A stretch of DNA of 31,298 nucleotides from an uncultured delta proteobacterium (GCA_903930515.1 CAIYYW010000045.1:1-31298), one strand, 5' to 3'. Shown: positions 22,813 to 31,125, counted from the first letter of the stretch. A program made the numbers and translations. Notes: generated from the sequence alone by a model not told the origin.

Positions 22813-24318
22813 ATGACTTTTTGGAAAATGATCCTGGTTTTGCTTTTTCCCGGCCTGCTTTTTGCGCAGTCCCCAACTCATTTCCGCGTGCAGGCCTTGA
22901 AGGTCCGGGGGAATATTCAGGAGGCTATCGCCGAGGACCTGGACCAGGACGGGATCAAGGAAATCGCGGTGGTGCATATTGTTGATCCCAACTCGCCGAG
23001 GCGCTTGCTCACTATTTTCTGGCCGGACCCCAATTCCAACTACCGCTCTGCTAATTCTTACGAGCTGGAAGTCCCGGCCAAATATAGCACCTACGATTTC
23101 GGAAGTCTTCCCGGAGAAAAAGAACGCGTGCTGCTTTTTTTGAGCAAAAACAGCGCTGAGTATTATCGCTGGAAAAACCATCAGCTGGAAGGCCCGACCC
23201 GGCTGTTGTCCTTTTCCAGTCAACTGGTCCAGCTCCCGGATTCCGACCGCCTGCTCAACTATGATTTTTTCTACGACTGGAACCGGGACGACTTGAACGA
23301 GCTGCTTGCGTTCCAGATCGGGGAGGCGGAAATTTTTTATTGGCAAGGGGGCAAGTGGAAGGACAATTCTCTTCCCCTGCCCTTTGAGGTGAGTTATTTA
23401 TCGTCACCTATTTTCCGCGAGGTGTATCCGCACTCGGAATTCCGGGTGACCTATTTCACCCCGAGCATTTACCTGGCGGACCTGGAAGGGGACGGCAAGC
23501 AGGAAATGTTCGCCGTTTCCAGGAACAAGGTCTGGGGTTATAAGTTGGGCGGGGACGGCGTCTACGGTTCTGAGCCTTGCCTCAAACTAGACTTGCGGAT
23601 CGCTCCGGAGGAACTCAATCCGATGGGCAGACCGGCGTCCCAGCTCAGCCTGCAGGTGACCGACTTGGACGGGGACCGATTGGCGGACCTGATCTCGAAC
23701 CACCAGCAGGGAACTTTTTTCAGCCAGAAATCGGAGTTGAAAATCTTTCTCGGAAAAGACCGCTGGGCCAACCCGAATAATCCTGCGCCCAAGCCCGGCA
23801 AGACCTACAGCTACGACGCCTGGGTGTTCGGGCCCCTGGTCAAGGACATCAATGCCGATCATCGGCCGGACCTGATTGTGCCCACGGTTGAAATGGGAAT
23901 GATTGATACCGTGAAGGGTTTGGTCGCGCGCGACTTCCCGGTGACTTTCCGCTATTACCTGGCCAATGATCGCGCCCTCCCGGACCTTCCAACCGGATCG
24001 GACCGCGTGGTCCTCCATATTGACTTGGGCCAGGGCCGGATGATGGGAGGAATCCCCAACATCATTGGAGACTTCAACGGCGACGGGGTTGACGACCTGG
24101 TTTTCGGAAAGAGCGAGAAGGAACTGGTGATTTTGATCAAGGATAAAAACGGCCAGAAAACCAATCTTCAGGAAACCGTCCAGATCCCCACTTCCCTTAT
24201 GCCTTATGTGGAAGACCTGAACGGAGACCATAAATCCGACTTGATCCTGACCTATTCCCAGAAAGACCCGGCGCGCAAGGGCGAATTCAATGTTCTGATC
24301 AACCAGGGCAATTGGTGA
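22813..24318 (+). CDS. Secreted FG-GAP/VCBS repeat protein
   Basis: A 501-aa predicted exported protein. The N-terminus (KMILVLLFPGLLFAQS, about 5-20) is a Sec signal peptide with probable cleavage near AQ-S. The mature part contains at least six FG-GAP/VCBS-type calcium loops: DLDQDGIKEI, DLEGDGKQEM, DLDGDRLADL, DINADHRPDL, DFNGDGVDDL and DLNGDHKSDL, consistent with an integrin-like beta-propeller. There is no C-terminal sorting signal or membrane anchor, so it is probably periplasmic or released. The role is unknown; such propellers bind polysaccharide or protein ligands. GGAGG supports ATG 22813. Confidence 0.85.
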   Translation: MTFWKMILVLLFPGLLFAQSPTHFRVQALKVRGNIQEAIAEDLDQDGIKEIAVVHIVDPNSPRRLLTIFWPDPNSNYRSANSYELEVPAKYSTYDFGSLPGEKERVLLFLSKNSAEYYRWKNHQLEGPTRLLSFSSQLVQLPDSDRLLNYDFFYDWNRDDLNELLAFQIGEAEIFYWQGGKWKDNSLPLPFEVSYLSSPIFREVYPHSEFRVTYFTPSIYLADLEGDGKQEMFAVSRNKVWGYKLGGDGVYGSEPCLKLDLRIAPEELNPMGRPASQLSLQVTDLDGDRLADLISNHQQGTFFSQKSELKIFLGKDRWANPNNPAPKPGKTYSYDAWVFGPLVKDINADHRPDLIVPTVEMGMIDTVKGLVARDFPVTFRYYLANDRALPDLPTGSDRVVLHIDLGQGRMMGGIPNIIGDFNGDGVDDLVFGKSEKELVILIKDKNGQKTNLQETVQIPTSLMPYVEDLNGDHKSDLILTYSQKDPARKGEFNVLINQGNW

Positions 24319-24323
24319 AACCG

Positions 24324-24392
24324 CGGTGAAGGGTGAAAGGTAAACGGCATCGCGCCTGAAGGCGCTCGCACATTCGTGAACCGTGAACCGTC
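24324..24392. repeat. Inward-facing heptamer arrays with central hairpin
   Basis: Plus strand from 24324: CGGTGAA GGGTGAA, then AGGTAAA and CGG, at 7-nt spacing to 24347. Minus strand: two perfect tandem copies of GGTTCAC (24389-24376). Between them lies a GCGCC-TGAA-GGCGC hairpin (24352-24365). The element occupies the spacer between the FG-GAP gene and the GT2 gene; the hairpin has no T-tract, so terminator function is doubtful. Confidence 0.6.
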
Positions 24393-24413
24393 CAATGCGC
24401 GCCGCGCTTCCGA

Positions 24414-24452
24414 TTGCTTTAATCCGGAACTGAAAATAAAATATGTTCAATG
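24414..24452 (+). promoter_or_regulatory. Predicted promoter of the GT2 gene, leaderless type
   Basis: -35 TTGCTT (24414-24419), 17-nt spacer, -10 TAAAAT (24437-24442), 7 nt to ATG at 24450. No Shine-Dalgarno sequence is present. Confidence 0.65.
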
Positions 24453-25412
24453 CCCAAGGTCAGCGCGATCATTTGTGTTTATAATCAGCCCCTGGTAAAG
24501 GAAGCGATTGCCAGCGTGCTCGCTCAAACCTATCCGGATTACGAACTGATCGTTATTGACGACGGGTCCACAGATGACACCGGGAAAATCCTCTCCGATT
24601 ATCGGGACCGGGCGCGGATAGTTAGCCAGAAAAACCAGGGGATCGCCCGGGCGAGGAACCGGGGCTTGAGCCTGGCCAATGGTGATTTGATCGCGTTCCT
24701 GGACGCGGATGATCTCTGGCTTCCGCAATACCTGGCCCGGCAGGTGGAATTTTTGGACACCCATCCTCAATATCCGCTCTCATTTACCGACGGCTGGTTT
24801 ATCCGGCAGGAACAGGTCCCATTGCGGCTGGAGTCTCTCAAGCCCTATTTTTCATATTATCCCGCTCCCTCGGCCGGGAAATCGGTTGAGAATTTTTTCC
24901 AGACCCCGATCATCACCTCGCTGCTGATGTTGCGGCGATTTTTTTTCAATCAAGCGGGGTTTTTCACGGACGATTTGAAAATCCACGAGGATGCCGACCT
25001 CTTGCTCCGGGGGTTGGAGCAGGGGTTTGAATTCGGCTTTTTGGATCAGCCGCTGGGGATCAAGCGCCAACTCAGCTCCGGGCTGTCTCAGGACGAGTTG
25101 GAATCTTACCTTGATGCCCGCGAGATTCATAAGATGAGCTGGCAAAGGAGCAAGCGACTCAAGCCCTATCTTCGCAAGGGCCTTCCGGAACTGGACCGGA
25201 CCCTGGCCCGGATCTATTTTGAAAAGGGAGAGTTCCGGGCGGGAAGATTTTTTTTATGGGAAGCCCTTAAGTTCAAGCCCTGGTCGGTCCGGACCTTGTT
25301 GGTCTGGCTGATTTCTTTTTTGCCCTTCTCGCTTTCCGGCTCTTTGATTTACCGCGGCCTGCCGGTTTACAAGAAATGGAAATCAACGGGAGCGGAAAAG
25401 GGTCAGGGCTGA
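24450..25412 (+). CDS. Family 2 glycosyltransferase
   Basis: A 320-aa cytoplasmic GT-A fold transferase that uses a nucleotide-sugar donor. The N-terminus VSAIICVYNQPLVKEAI, the VIDDGSTDDT motif (about 36-45), GIARARNRGL and the DxD-type LDADD (about 84-88) are classical GT2. A C-terminal region (about 265-310) includes a hydrophobic stretch that could associate with membrane. The donor sugar cannot be predicted, although GDP-rhamnose enzymes lie 5 kb away. It is preceded by a leaderless-type promoter. Its last 30 bp overlap the convergent spermidine-synthase-like gene. Confidence 0.9.
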   Translation: MPKVSAIICVYNQPLVKEAIASVLAQTYPDYELIVIDDGSTDDTGKILSDYRDRARIVSQKNQGIARARNRGLSLANGDLIAFLDADDLWLPQYLARQVEFLDTHPQYPLSFTDGWFIRQEQVPLRLESLKPYFSYYPAPSAGKSVENFFQTPIITSLLMLRRFFFNQAGFFTDDLKIHEDADLLLRGLEQGFEFGFLDQPLGIKRQLSSGLSQDELESYLDAREIHKMSWQRSKRLKPYLRKGLPELDRTLARIYFEKGEFRAGRFFLWEALKFKPWSVRTLLVWLISFLPFSLSGSLIYRGLPVYKKWKSTGAEKGQG

Positions 25413-27620
25413 GCCTAATCCCGCCAGGATCAGGAGCGCGAAGAAGAAGAGGGAAAATTCCAGGCCGAAGAGCGGGATCAGGATCACCGAAGTCAGGACC
25501 GCGCCGAGGCTGCCGCCGAAATGGTCCCAGGCATTGATCCAGCCGGCGATAAGTCCGGTCCCGGCCCGGCTCCGGCGCGTGAATAAATACGCGGAAAGCG
25601 GGAAGCAGATTCCTGAAAAAAATGCCGTGGCGATCAATAAAACCAGGACGATACCCAGGGTGACCGGCCCGCCCAGGGGATGGTGGGACAGGGATCGGAG
25701 GACCGGGACGCAAAGGATCATCACCAGGGCTTCGGAAACAAGCGTTAGGGTCAGCCCCGCGATCGGCCAAAGCTGTAATTTAGATTGGAGCTTTTGGAAG
25801 GCGTATGCGCCCAGAGCCAGGCCGGCCATAAATCCCGAGATCAAAATCCCGATCAGGTTGAAGACATATCCGTAGCAGACCTGGAAGGCGAGCATCAACA
25901 CCAGCTCGGAGCCGATCCCGGCCAGGCCGATGGCAAAGATGGAGATGATTGCCAAAGCCCTTTCTCCCTGCCAAAACCCCAGCAACAGGCTGAGCAGCAG
26001 GAACGCGGCCAGGCCGATCAGCAACGGCGGCTTGCCGATCTCAAGAATTTTCTTCATTGATCCGCGCCAATGCGGGTTGGCCTGCTCCAGCCAGAGCAGG
26101 GTGGAAAGATAGTAGCCGCGCGGTTTCAAATCAGTGTTGGCCGGCTGGTTTTGGAAACGGCGGATGGAACTCCGGATGGATCGCAAACGCTCCGGGCTGA
26201 GGTTGTCTTTGAGATAATATTCCCGCACAAACCTGGTCTCCACCCCGCGCCTCTTCAGCTCGGCCACAATCCGGTCCGGATTTTCCGTAAGCAGATCGCT
26301 CGATCGGCTCGCGACCAGGAAGTTCCGGCTCAGGGGCAGGAGCGCGATCTTCGGAAACACCGGCTCCAAGCTGGCCAGGGTATTGGCCAGGAGCGAGGCC
26401 TCGGCGTCGGAAAGGTAATTCCCGGAGATTCCAATCCCGAACCCCAGCACTCCTTTCGGGGTCAGCCGGTCCCGGACCAGCTCGAAAAAATCGCGGGTGT
26501 AATACCGGTTCAGGCCCGCGGTTTCCGGGTCGGGCAGATTGAGGATGATGGCGTCAAACCGCTCGCTGGTTTCGCGCAAAAATATCCGGGCGTCCTGGTG
26601 AAGGATCTGGAGCCGCGGATCCTTTTCCGCGGGTCCGAATTCGGGCAAATATTTCTCCTCCAGCACGGTCAATGCCGGATCAATTTGCAAGTAAACCAGC
26701 TCTTGCGCCGGGTGCTTGAAAATTTCTTTCAGCGCCGGGGTTAATCCTCCGCCGATCAGCAAAACCTTTTTCGGATTTTCAACCATCGCCAGCGGGAGGT
26801 GGATCGCCTGCTCAAACAACTCCGGGTTGGGAGAACTGAAAGCGGGCAAGCCGTCCAAAAAGAAATTGACCTGGCCCCCGGAACGAGTCACCGTGATGGT
26901 AGAGTATTTGCTCTCCTCTTCCATAACCACCTGCTGCCCCTGCCAGCGGGCTTCGGTAAGAATATTTTCCAGACGCCCGGAAAATGCCAGGAGCAATCCG
27001 AAAGCGATCAGGCCGGCGAAAAACATCGCGGTTTTTTTTCGGCCCTCCAGTCCGAGGGCTCCCGCGGCCCAGATCAGGGATCCGCAAATCACGACCTGGG
27101 CGAAGGCCGGGACCCGGCCGGCGAGAGCGAAGCTGAAGACGATCCCGGCCGCGGCCGCCCCGAGCGCTTCCCATAAATAAAGCCGGACCAGGTTGCTCAC
27201 GCCCTCTTCCAGCATCCGGGCCGAGTAATTAAAGGCCGCGCCGAGCAAGAGGCAGGCGGGAGCGGAGATCAAAAAACCGGCCGCGATGATCCGGCCCAAT
27301 CCCGGCATGGCCGCGGGATTGAACCGGAAAAGGTCTCGGGCCAGCCAGGTGGACGCGGCGCTGAGCAGGAACAGTATTGCGCAAAGAAAAAGTATTTTGG
27401 CAAAGGTTGATCCGGGGTTCCGGCTTTGGTCCGAGATCCGGCTGAAGAGAAAACCGCCCACCCCGGTCCAGAACATCCATCCGGCGAAAAGCGCTCCGAT
27501 GGTTAGCTCATTTCCATAGAACACCGCGAGCAATCTCCGGATCAAAATCACCTGGGCCAGGAGCGACACCGCTCCATAAAGAAAGTATATCAGTCTGGCC
27601 CTGGCCCCGGCTTGGTCCAT
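25383..27620 (-). CDS. Membrane-embedded spermidine synthase-like protein
   Basis: A 745-aa protein with about seven N-terminal membrane helices, a central Rossmann methyltransferase-like SpeE domain (about 235-480) and about seven C-terminal helices. This is the fused transporter/spermidine-synthase type found in many bacteria, whose activity is mostly unknown. The SpeE-like nucleotide loop is LLIGGGL (usually GGGDG), followed by LQIDPALTVLEEKYLP, LHQDARIFL and IILNLPDPETAGLNRYYT, where Asn replaces the usual first Asp of the DxxDP region. Loss of these acids suggests that it is not a standard aminopropyltransferase. The start is ATG 27620, 7 nt after a -10 (TATATC); the in-frame upstream start at 27641 lies inside the promoter. 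It overlaps the GT2 gene tail by 30 bp. Confidence 0.82.
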   Translation of the reverse strand: MDQAGARARLIYFLYGAVSLLAQVILIRRLLAVFYGNELTIGALFAGWMFWTGVGGFLFSRISDQSRNPGSTFAKILFLCAILFLLSAASTWLARDLFRFNPAAMPGLGRIIAAGFLISAPACLLLGAAFNYSARMLEEGVSNLVRLYLWEALGAAAAGIVFSFALAGRVPAFAQVVICGSLIWAAGALGLEGRKKTAMFFAGLIAFGLLLAFSGRLENILTEARWQGQQVVMEEESKYSTITVTRSGGQVNFFLDGLPAFSSPNPELFEQAIHLPLAMVENPKKVLLIGGGLTPALKEIFKHPAQELVYLQIDPALTVLEEKYLPEFGPAEKDPRLQILHQDARIFLRETSERFDAIILNLPDPETAGLNRYYTRDFFELVRDRLTPKGVLGFGIGISGNYLSDAEASLLANTLASLEPVFPKIALLPLSRNFLVASRSSDLLTENPDRIVAELKRRGVETRFVREYYLKDNLSPERLRSIRSSIRRFQNQPANTDLKPRGYYLSTLLWLEQANPHWRGSMKKILEIGKPPLLIGLAAFLLLSLLLGFWQGERALAIISIFAIGLAGIGSELVLMLAFQVCYGYVFNLIGILISGFMAGLALGAYAFQKLQSKLQLWPIAGLTLTLVSEALVMILCVPVLRSLSHHPLGGPVTLGIVLVLLIATAFFSGICFPLSAYLFTRRSRAGTGLIAGWINAWDHFGGSLGAVLTSVILIPLFGLEFSLFFFALLILAGLGSALTLFRSR

Positions 27621-27657
27621 CCGTCCAGATATAGCGAACAAGTGCCGGGCCTGTCAA
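27618..27657 (-). promoter_or_regulatory. Predicted promoter of the spermidine synthase-like gene, leaderless type
   Basis: Minus strand: perfect -35 TTGACA (27657-27652), 18-nt spacer, -10 TATATC (27633-27628), 7 nt to ATG at 27620. No Shine-Dalgarno sequence is present. Confidence 0.65.
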
Positions 27658-27737
27658 ATCCGGAAAGGGCTTTGGAACTCTTGCCGGGCCGGGCTTGCCA
27701 GCCGTTGTTTTTTAAGTTATCTTCAGGGCGTTGCTGA

Positions 27738-27766
27738 CTGACAGAATTCGCCGCTTCAGGCATAAG
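27738..27766 (+). promoter_or_regulatory. Possible promoter of the acyl-CoA ligase gene
   Basis: CTGACA (27738-27743), 17-nt spacer, CATAAG (27761-27766). The start site would be near 27773, upstream of GGGAGG at 27784-27789. Moderate match only. Confidence 0.35.
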
Positions 27767-27798
27767 AAATTATTCCAGGCAAAGGGAGGATTCGGAAA

Positions 27799-29550
27799 AT
27801 GGCGGATAAAACCAGCCCCTGGTATGTTCCGGAAGATCGTCCCTGGTTCAAGAAGGAATCGGGCTGGCCGGACGAGGTTCCGAAGAACCTGGATTTTCCC
27901 GGGATCAGCCTGGGGGAGATGCTGAAGGAATCCTCGCAAAAATATCCGGACCTGAACGCGATCTGGTTTCTGGGCGGGTTTATGAAATACCGGGAGCTGT
28001 TCGGATACGCAAGCTCGCTGGCCACCGCGCTGAGCAATCTGGGCCTGAAAAAGGGAGAGGTGGTGGCGTTGATGCTCCCCAACAGCTTCCAGTATGTGGT
28101 CTGCTTCTACGGCTGCCAGATGCTGGGAATAACCTGCACCGGAGTCAACCCCACTTACAAACCCGGGGAAGTTCAGCACCAGCTCAAGATGACCGGCGCG
28201 CGCGCCCTGATCACGCTGGACGCCTTATATCAGCCCTGCATCCAGCCGATCATCGGCAACACCGGAATCGGGATCGTGATCACCACCAACATCGGGGACC
28301 ATCTCCCCTGGCTCAAGCGGACCCTGGGCAAGGCCCTGAAGAAAATACCGACCGGGGAGGTTCCGAAGGACGCCATCTCGTACCGGAAATTATTGGAAAC
28401 CCCGGCCCGGGTTCCGGAGGTGAAGATTAACCCGGAAGAAGACATCGCCACTTTCATAATGACCGGGGGCACCACCGGGGTTCCCAAGGCGGCGATGCTG
28501 ACTCATCTCAATTTGGTCGGCAATGTGATCCAGACCGCGGCCTGGCTTTATAAGATTCAAGCCGGGTCCTGCACCGTGGGCGTGCTCCCGCTTTTCCATA
28601 GTTTCGCGATGACCGGGGTGATGAACATTTCCTTGAAGGTGGGCGCCTGGATGATGCTGTTCCCGCGTCCGCCCGAGACCGAGGAGTTGGTGAAAACGGT
28701 GGCCGAGATCGCCCCGGACGGCGCCACCTTATATCCGGGCGCGGAGATTTTGTTCAAGCGACTGGCGGAATTTCCGGATTTGGAAAAGTATCAGGTCACC
28801 GGCAAATTCTCGCTTTGCGTTTCCGGGGCCGGGCCGTTGCATCGGCCGGTGCAGGAGGCCTTTGAACGAAGGACCGGGGGAAGATTGACCGAGGGATACG
28901 GCTTGACCGAGTCCAGCCCGGTGGTGAGCGCGGGTCCGTTCTGGGGGAAGCGGAAGATCGGCGCGATCGGGTTGCCCTTTCCGGGCACGGATTGGAAAAT
29001 CCTGGAATCGGAGGGGGTGAAGGAAATGCCTTCCGGGGAGATGGGAGAAATCTGCGTGCACGGTCCGCAGGTGATGCAGGGATATTTGAACCAGCCGGAG
29101 GAAACCAAAGAAGTGCTGGCGGAGATTGAGGGCAAGATCTGGCTGCGCACCGGCGACATCGGTTATATGGACGAGGAAGGCTGGATTTACATCCGGGACC
29201 GCAAGAAGCAACTGATCAAGTATAAGGGCTACAGCATCTTCCCCAAAGAGATTGAAGAGCTGGTGGGGCAGCACCCCGCGGTGAGCGAAGTGGCGGCCGC
29301 GGGCATCCCGGACCCGGATACCGGGGAGGTGATCAAGGTCTGGGTGGTTCTGAGGCCGGAATACCAGGGCAAGATCAAGGAGCAGGAACTGATCAACTGG
29401 TCCAAGGATAATATGACCCATTACAAGGTGCCCCGGCTGGTGGAGTTCAAGTCGGATTTGCCCAAGAGTATGGTGGGCAAGGTTATGCGGCGGGAGTTGC
29501 AGGAAGCGGATCCGCTTTATCAGGAGCGGAAGAAGCAGGCGAAGAAATAA
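27799..29550 (+). CDS. Long-chain fatty acid--CoA ligase (AMP-binding, FadD-like)
   Basis: A 583-aa ANL-superfamily enzyme that activates a fatty acid through an acyl-adenylate to acyl-CoA. It has the P-loop-like FIMTGGTTGVPKAAMLTH (about 219-236), LTEGYGLTESSPV (A5 motif), WLRTGDIGYMDEEGW (A7), DRKKQLIKYKGYSIFPKEIE (hinge, A8) and the catalytic-lysine region PKSMVGKVMRREL (A10). Length and order are normal for long-chain acyl-CoA ligases; chain specificity cannot be told. ATG 27799 has GGGAGG 9 nt upstream. It is divergent from the spermidine-synthase-like gene and followed 35 bp later by a membrane-anchored unknown. Confidence 0.93.
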   Translation: MADKTSPWYVPEDRPWFKKESGWPDEVPKNLDFPGISLGEMLKESSQKYPDLNAIWFLGGFMKYRELFGYASSLATALSNLGLKKGEVVALMLPNSFQYVVCFYGCQMLGITCTGVNPTYKPGEVQHQLKMTGARALITLDALYQPCIQPIIGNTGIGIVITTNIGDHLPWLKRTLGKALKKIPTGEVPKDAISYRKLLETPARVPEVKINPEEDIATFIMTGGTTGVPKAAMLTHLNLVGNVIQTAAWLYKIQAGSCTVGVLPLFHSFAMTGVMNISLKVGAWMMLFPRPPETEELVKTVAEIAPDGATLYPGAEILFKRLAEFPDLEKYQVTGKFSLCVSGAGPLHRPVQEAFERRTGGRLTEGYGLTESSPVVSAGPFWGKRKIGAIGLPFPGTDWKILESEGVKEMPSGEMGEICVHGPQVMQGYLNQPEETKEVLAEIEGKIWLRTGDIGYMDEEGWIYIRDRKKQLIKYKGYSIFPKEIEELVGQHPAVSEVAAAGIPDPDTGEVIKVWVVLRPEYQGKIKEQELINWSKDNMTHYKVPRLVEFKSDLPKSMVGKVMRRELQEADPLYQERKKQAKK

Positions 29551-29552
29551 TT

Positions 29553-29582
29553 GCGGCGCGCGCAGGCCGCCCCCTTCAGGGG
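29553..29582 (+). promoter_or_regulatory. Two short hairpins, the second covering the ribosome-binding site
   Basis: GCGGC (29553-29557)/GCCGC (29566-29570) with an 8-nt loop, then CCCC (29571-29574)-TTCA-GGGG (29579-29582). The AGGGG that would serve as the ribosome-binding site of ATG 29586 is inside the second stem. There is no T-tract, so a terminator is unlikely. Confidence 0.45.
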
Positions 29583-29585
29583 TAG

Positions 29586-30218
29586 ATGGCAATGAGGGGA
29601 ATTGTAAAATTTATCCTGGCAATCATCCTGTTCCTGCTGGTCGCGGCCGGGGCCTCAGGGATCGTCGGATTTATATGGACCGAGCGGCATTTATTCACCG
29701 CGGAGCCGCTCCCGGTGTCGGCGTCGGAATTGGACCTCCCCCACCAGGCCAAACTGATCAAGCTGTTGCCTTTATCCGATTTTATCAAAGAGAACGGTTA
29801 CCATCCTTCCCGCCAACTGGTCCTGACGGAAAAGGAAACCAACTGGCTGCTGAATTATTATTTCTCGCGGGAAAAACCCGGGAACAAGATAGAACTCAAG
29901 CTGGAGCAGAACCGAATTACCGGCAAATACAGCCGGAAGCTGAATGATCAAAAATACCAGAACCTGATGTTTGACGCGACCGTCCAATATCAGAATTGTA
30001 TCATTCAGGTTGACCTGGAGCGGCTGCAACTAGGGGATTACCTGGTTCCCACCACCGTGCTCGGCCAGCTCGGATACCTGGCGGAATTCTATCTACAAAA
30101 GCAATATTGCTCTCCCCACGCCCGTGGTTTCACGATCAATGATCTTCAGGTCCGGCCGGATTCAGTTCAATTGACCCTGGTCCGGAAGCAGATGAAATCC
30201 GGTCTCTCCAGTAATTAA
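29586..30218 (+). CDS. Membrane-anchored protein of unknown function
   Basis: A 210-aa protein with one N-terminal hydrophobic helix (about 7-30, IVKFILAIILFLLVAAGAS) and an otherwise soluble, probably extracytoplasmic domain rich in beta-strand-like alternation. The stretch LTEKETNWLLNYYF (about 79-92) faintly recalls YpmS-like (DUF2140) proteins, but I would not assign that family. ATG 29586 follows AGGGG by only 3 nt; ATG 29592 is an equally possible start with better spacing. Its 3' end overlaps the convergent rmd gene by 83 bp. It is likely cotranscribed with the acyl-CoA ligase. Confidence 0.75.
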   Translation: MAMRGIVKFILAIILFLLVAAGASGIVGFIWTERHLFTAEPLPVSASELDLPHQAKLIKLLPLSDFIKENGYHPSRQLVLTEKETNWLLNYYFSREKPGNKIELKLEQNRITGKYSRKLNDQKYQNLMFDATVQYQNCIIQVDLERLQLGDYLVPTTVLGQLGYLAEFYLQKQYCSPHARGFTINDLQVRPDSVQLTLVRKQMKSGLSSN

Positions 30219-31125
30219 GGGTATCCCGCAAAGAGTTCCCGAGCGGTATTTCCGGCAGGAAACCCAGGGCGCGGATTTTGCGGATGCAAATATCCCTTCC
30301 CTTTTTAGGCTCGGGCCGGAACCTGGAACCGGAGATAATGATCTTGAGACAGGAGCGCTTGACGGTGGAGAGTTCAATCAGACGGTCCAGGAGTTCTCTA
30401 ACCTGAACCTTGTTCCCGGACGACAGGTGATAGGTTTCCCCGGATTTTCCTTGCGCCATCAAAAGCAGACACCCTTTTGCCGCGTCTCGCACATCCAGGA
30501 AATCCCGGGCCGCGTCCAGGTTGCCTGCTTCAATCCGGGCCGGCCTTTTCCCGGCCTCAATCTCCGCGAGCGCGCGGGCGAACCCGCTTGCCACATAGTC
30601 CGGGCTTTGGCCCGGGCCGATCTGGTTTCCCGGCCGGGCCAGGACCAGGTCCAGCCTTCGGTTCCGATAATAGAAATTCGCGGCCTCTTCCATCATCAGC
30701 TTGCTCGCGGCGTAGGGGTTGGCAGGACTCGGCTCGCAGTTCTCGCTCAGACCTCCGGGGGTGTCCCCATAAACCTGGACCGTGCTGAGCAGAAGGGTCC
30801 GGCAAGGGGATTTCAGAGCGGAAACCGCTCCCAGAAGATTGATCGCGATTGAGACATTCTCCAAAAGGGATATGCCCGGCTCGCAAAAGGAATTCGCGCT
30901 GGAGCTGTAACCGGCCAGGTGATAGATTTGGGAAGGCCGTATTTCCCGGATCAGGGATTTAACCGATGAGGGATCGCGGAGATCAACCGGCAGGAATTTC
31001 ACCGGCAGTTTGGGTTGGGGAAGGGTTTTCGCCGTGGCAATCACCGGTCCCGGTCCGGATTCCAGCAAGGCTCGGATCAAATGCCTTCCGATGAAGCCGG
31101 AGGCTCCGGTGACCAAGATGGCCAT
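30136..31125 (-). CDS. rmd: GDP-4-dehydro-6-deoxy-D-mannose reductase
   Basis: A 329-aa extended short-chain dehydrogenase that reduces the Gmd product to GDP-D-rhamnose. It has the NAD(P) loop GASGFIGRHL (7-16), HLAGYSSSANSF, the catalytic YAASK (Tyr-x3-Lys), NQIGPGQSPDYVASGFARALAEIE and GNLDAARDFLDVRDAAKG, and the C-terminal RFRPEPKKGRD, closely following the Rmd pattern. Its ATG shares one base with the stop of the upstream gmd (TAATG), so the two are translationally coupled. A C-terminal tail of about 20 residues after NYWRDR extends into the opposite-strand gene. GDP-L-fucose synthase (Fcl) is less likely from these motifs. Confidence 0.85.
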   Translation of the reverse strand: MAILVTGASGFIGRHLIRALLESGPGPVIATAKTLPQPKLPVKFLPVDLRDPSSVKSLIREIRPSQIYHLAGYSSSANSFCEPGISLLENVSIAINLLGAVSALKSPCRTLLLSTVQVYGDTPGGLSENCEPSPANPYAASKLMMEEAANFYYRNRRLDLVLARPGNQIGPGQSPDYVASGFARALAEIEAGKRPARIEAGNLDAARDFLDVRDAAKGCLLLMAQGKSGETYHLSSGNKVQVRELLDRLIELSTVKRSCLKIIISGSRFRPEPKKGRDICIRKIRALGFLPEIPLGNSLRDTLNYWRDRISSASGPGSIELNPAGPEDH

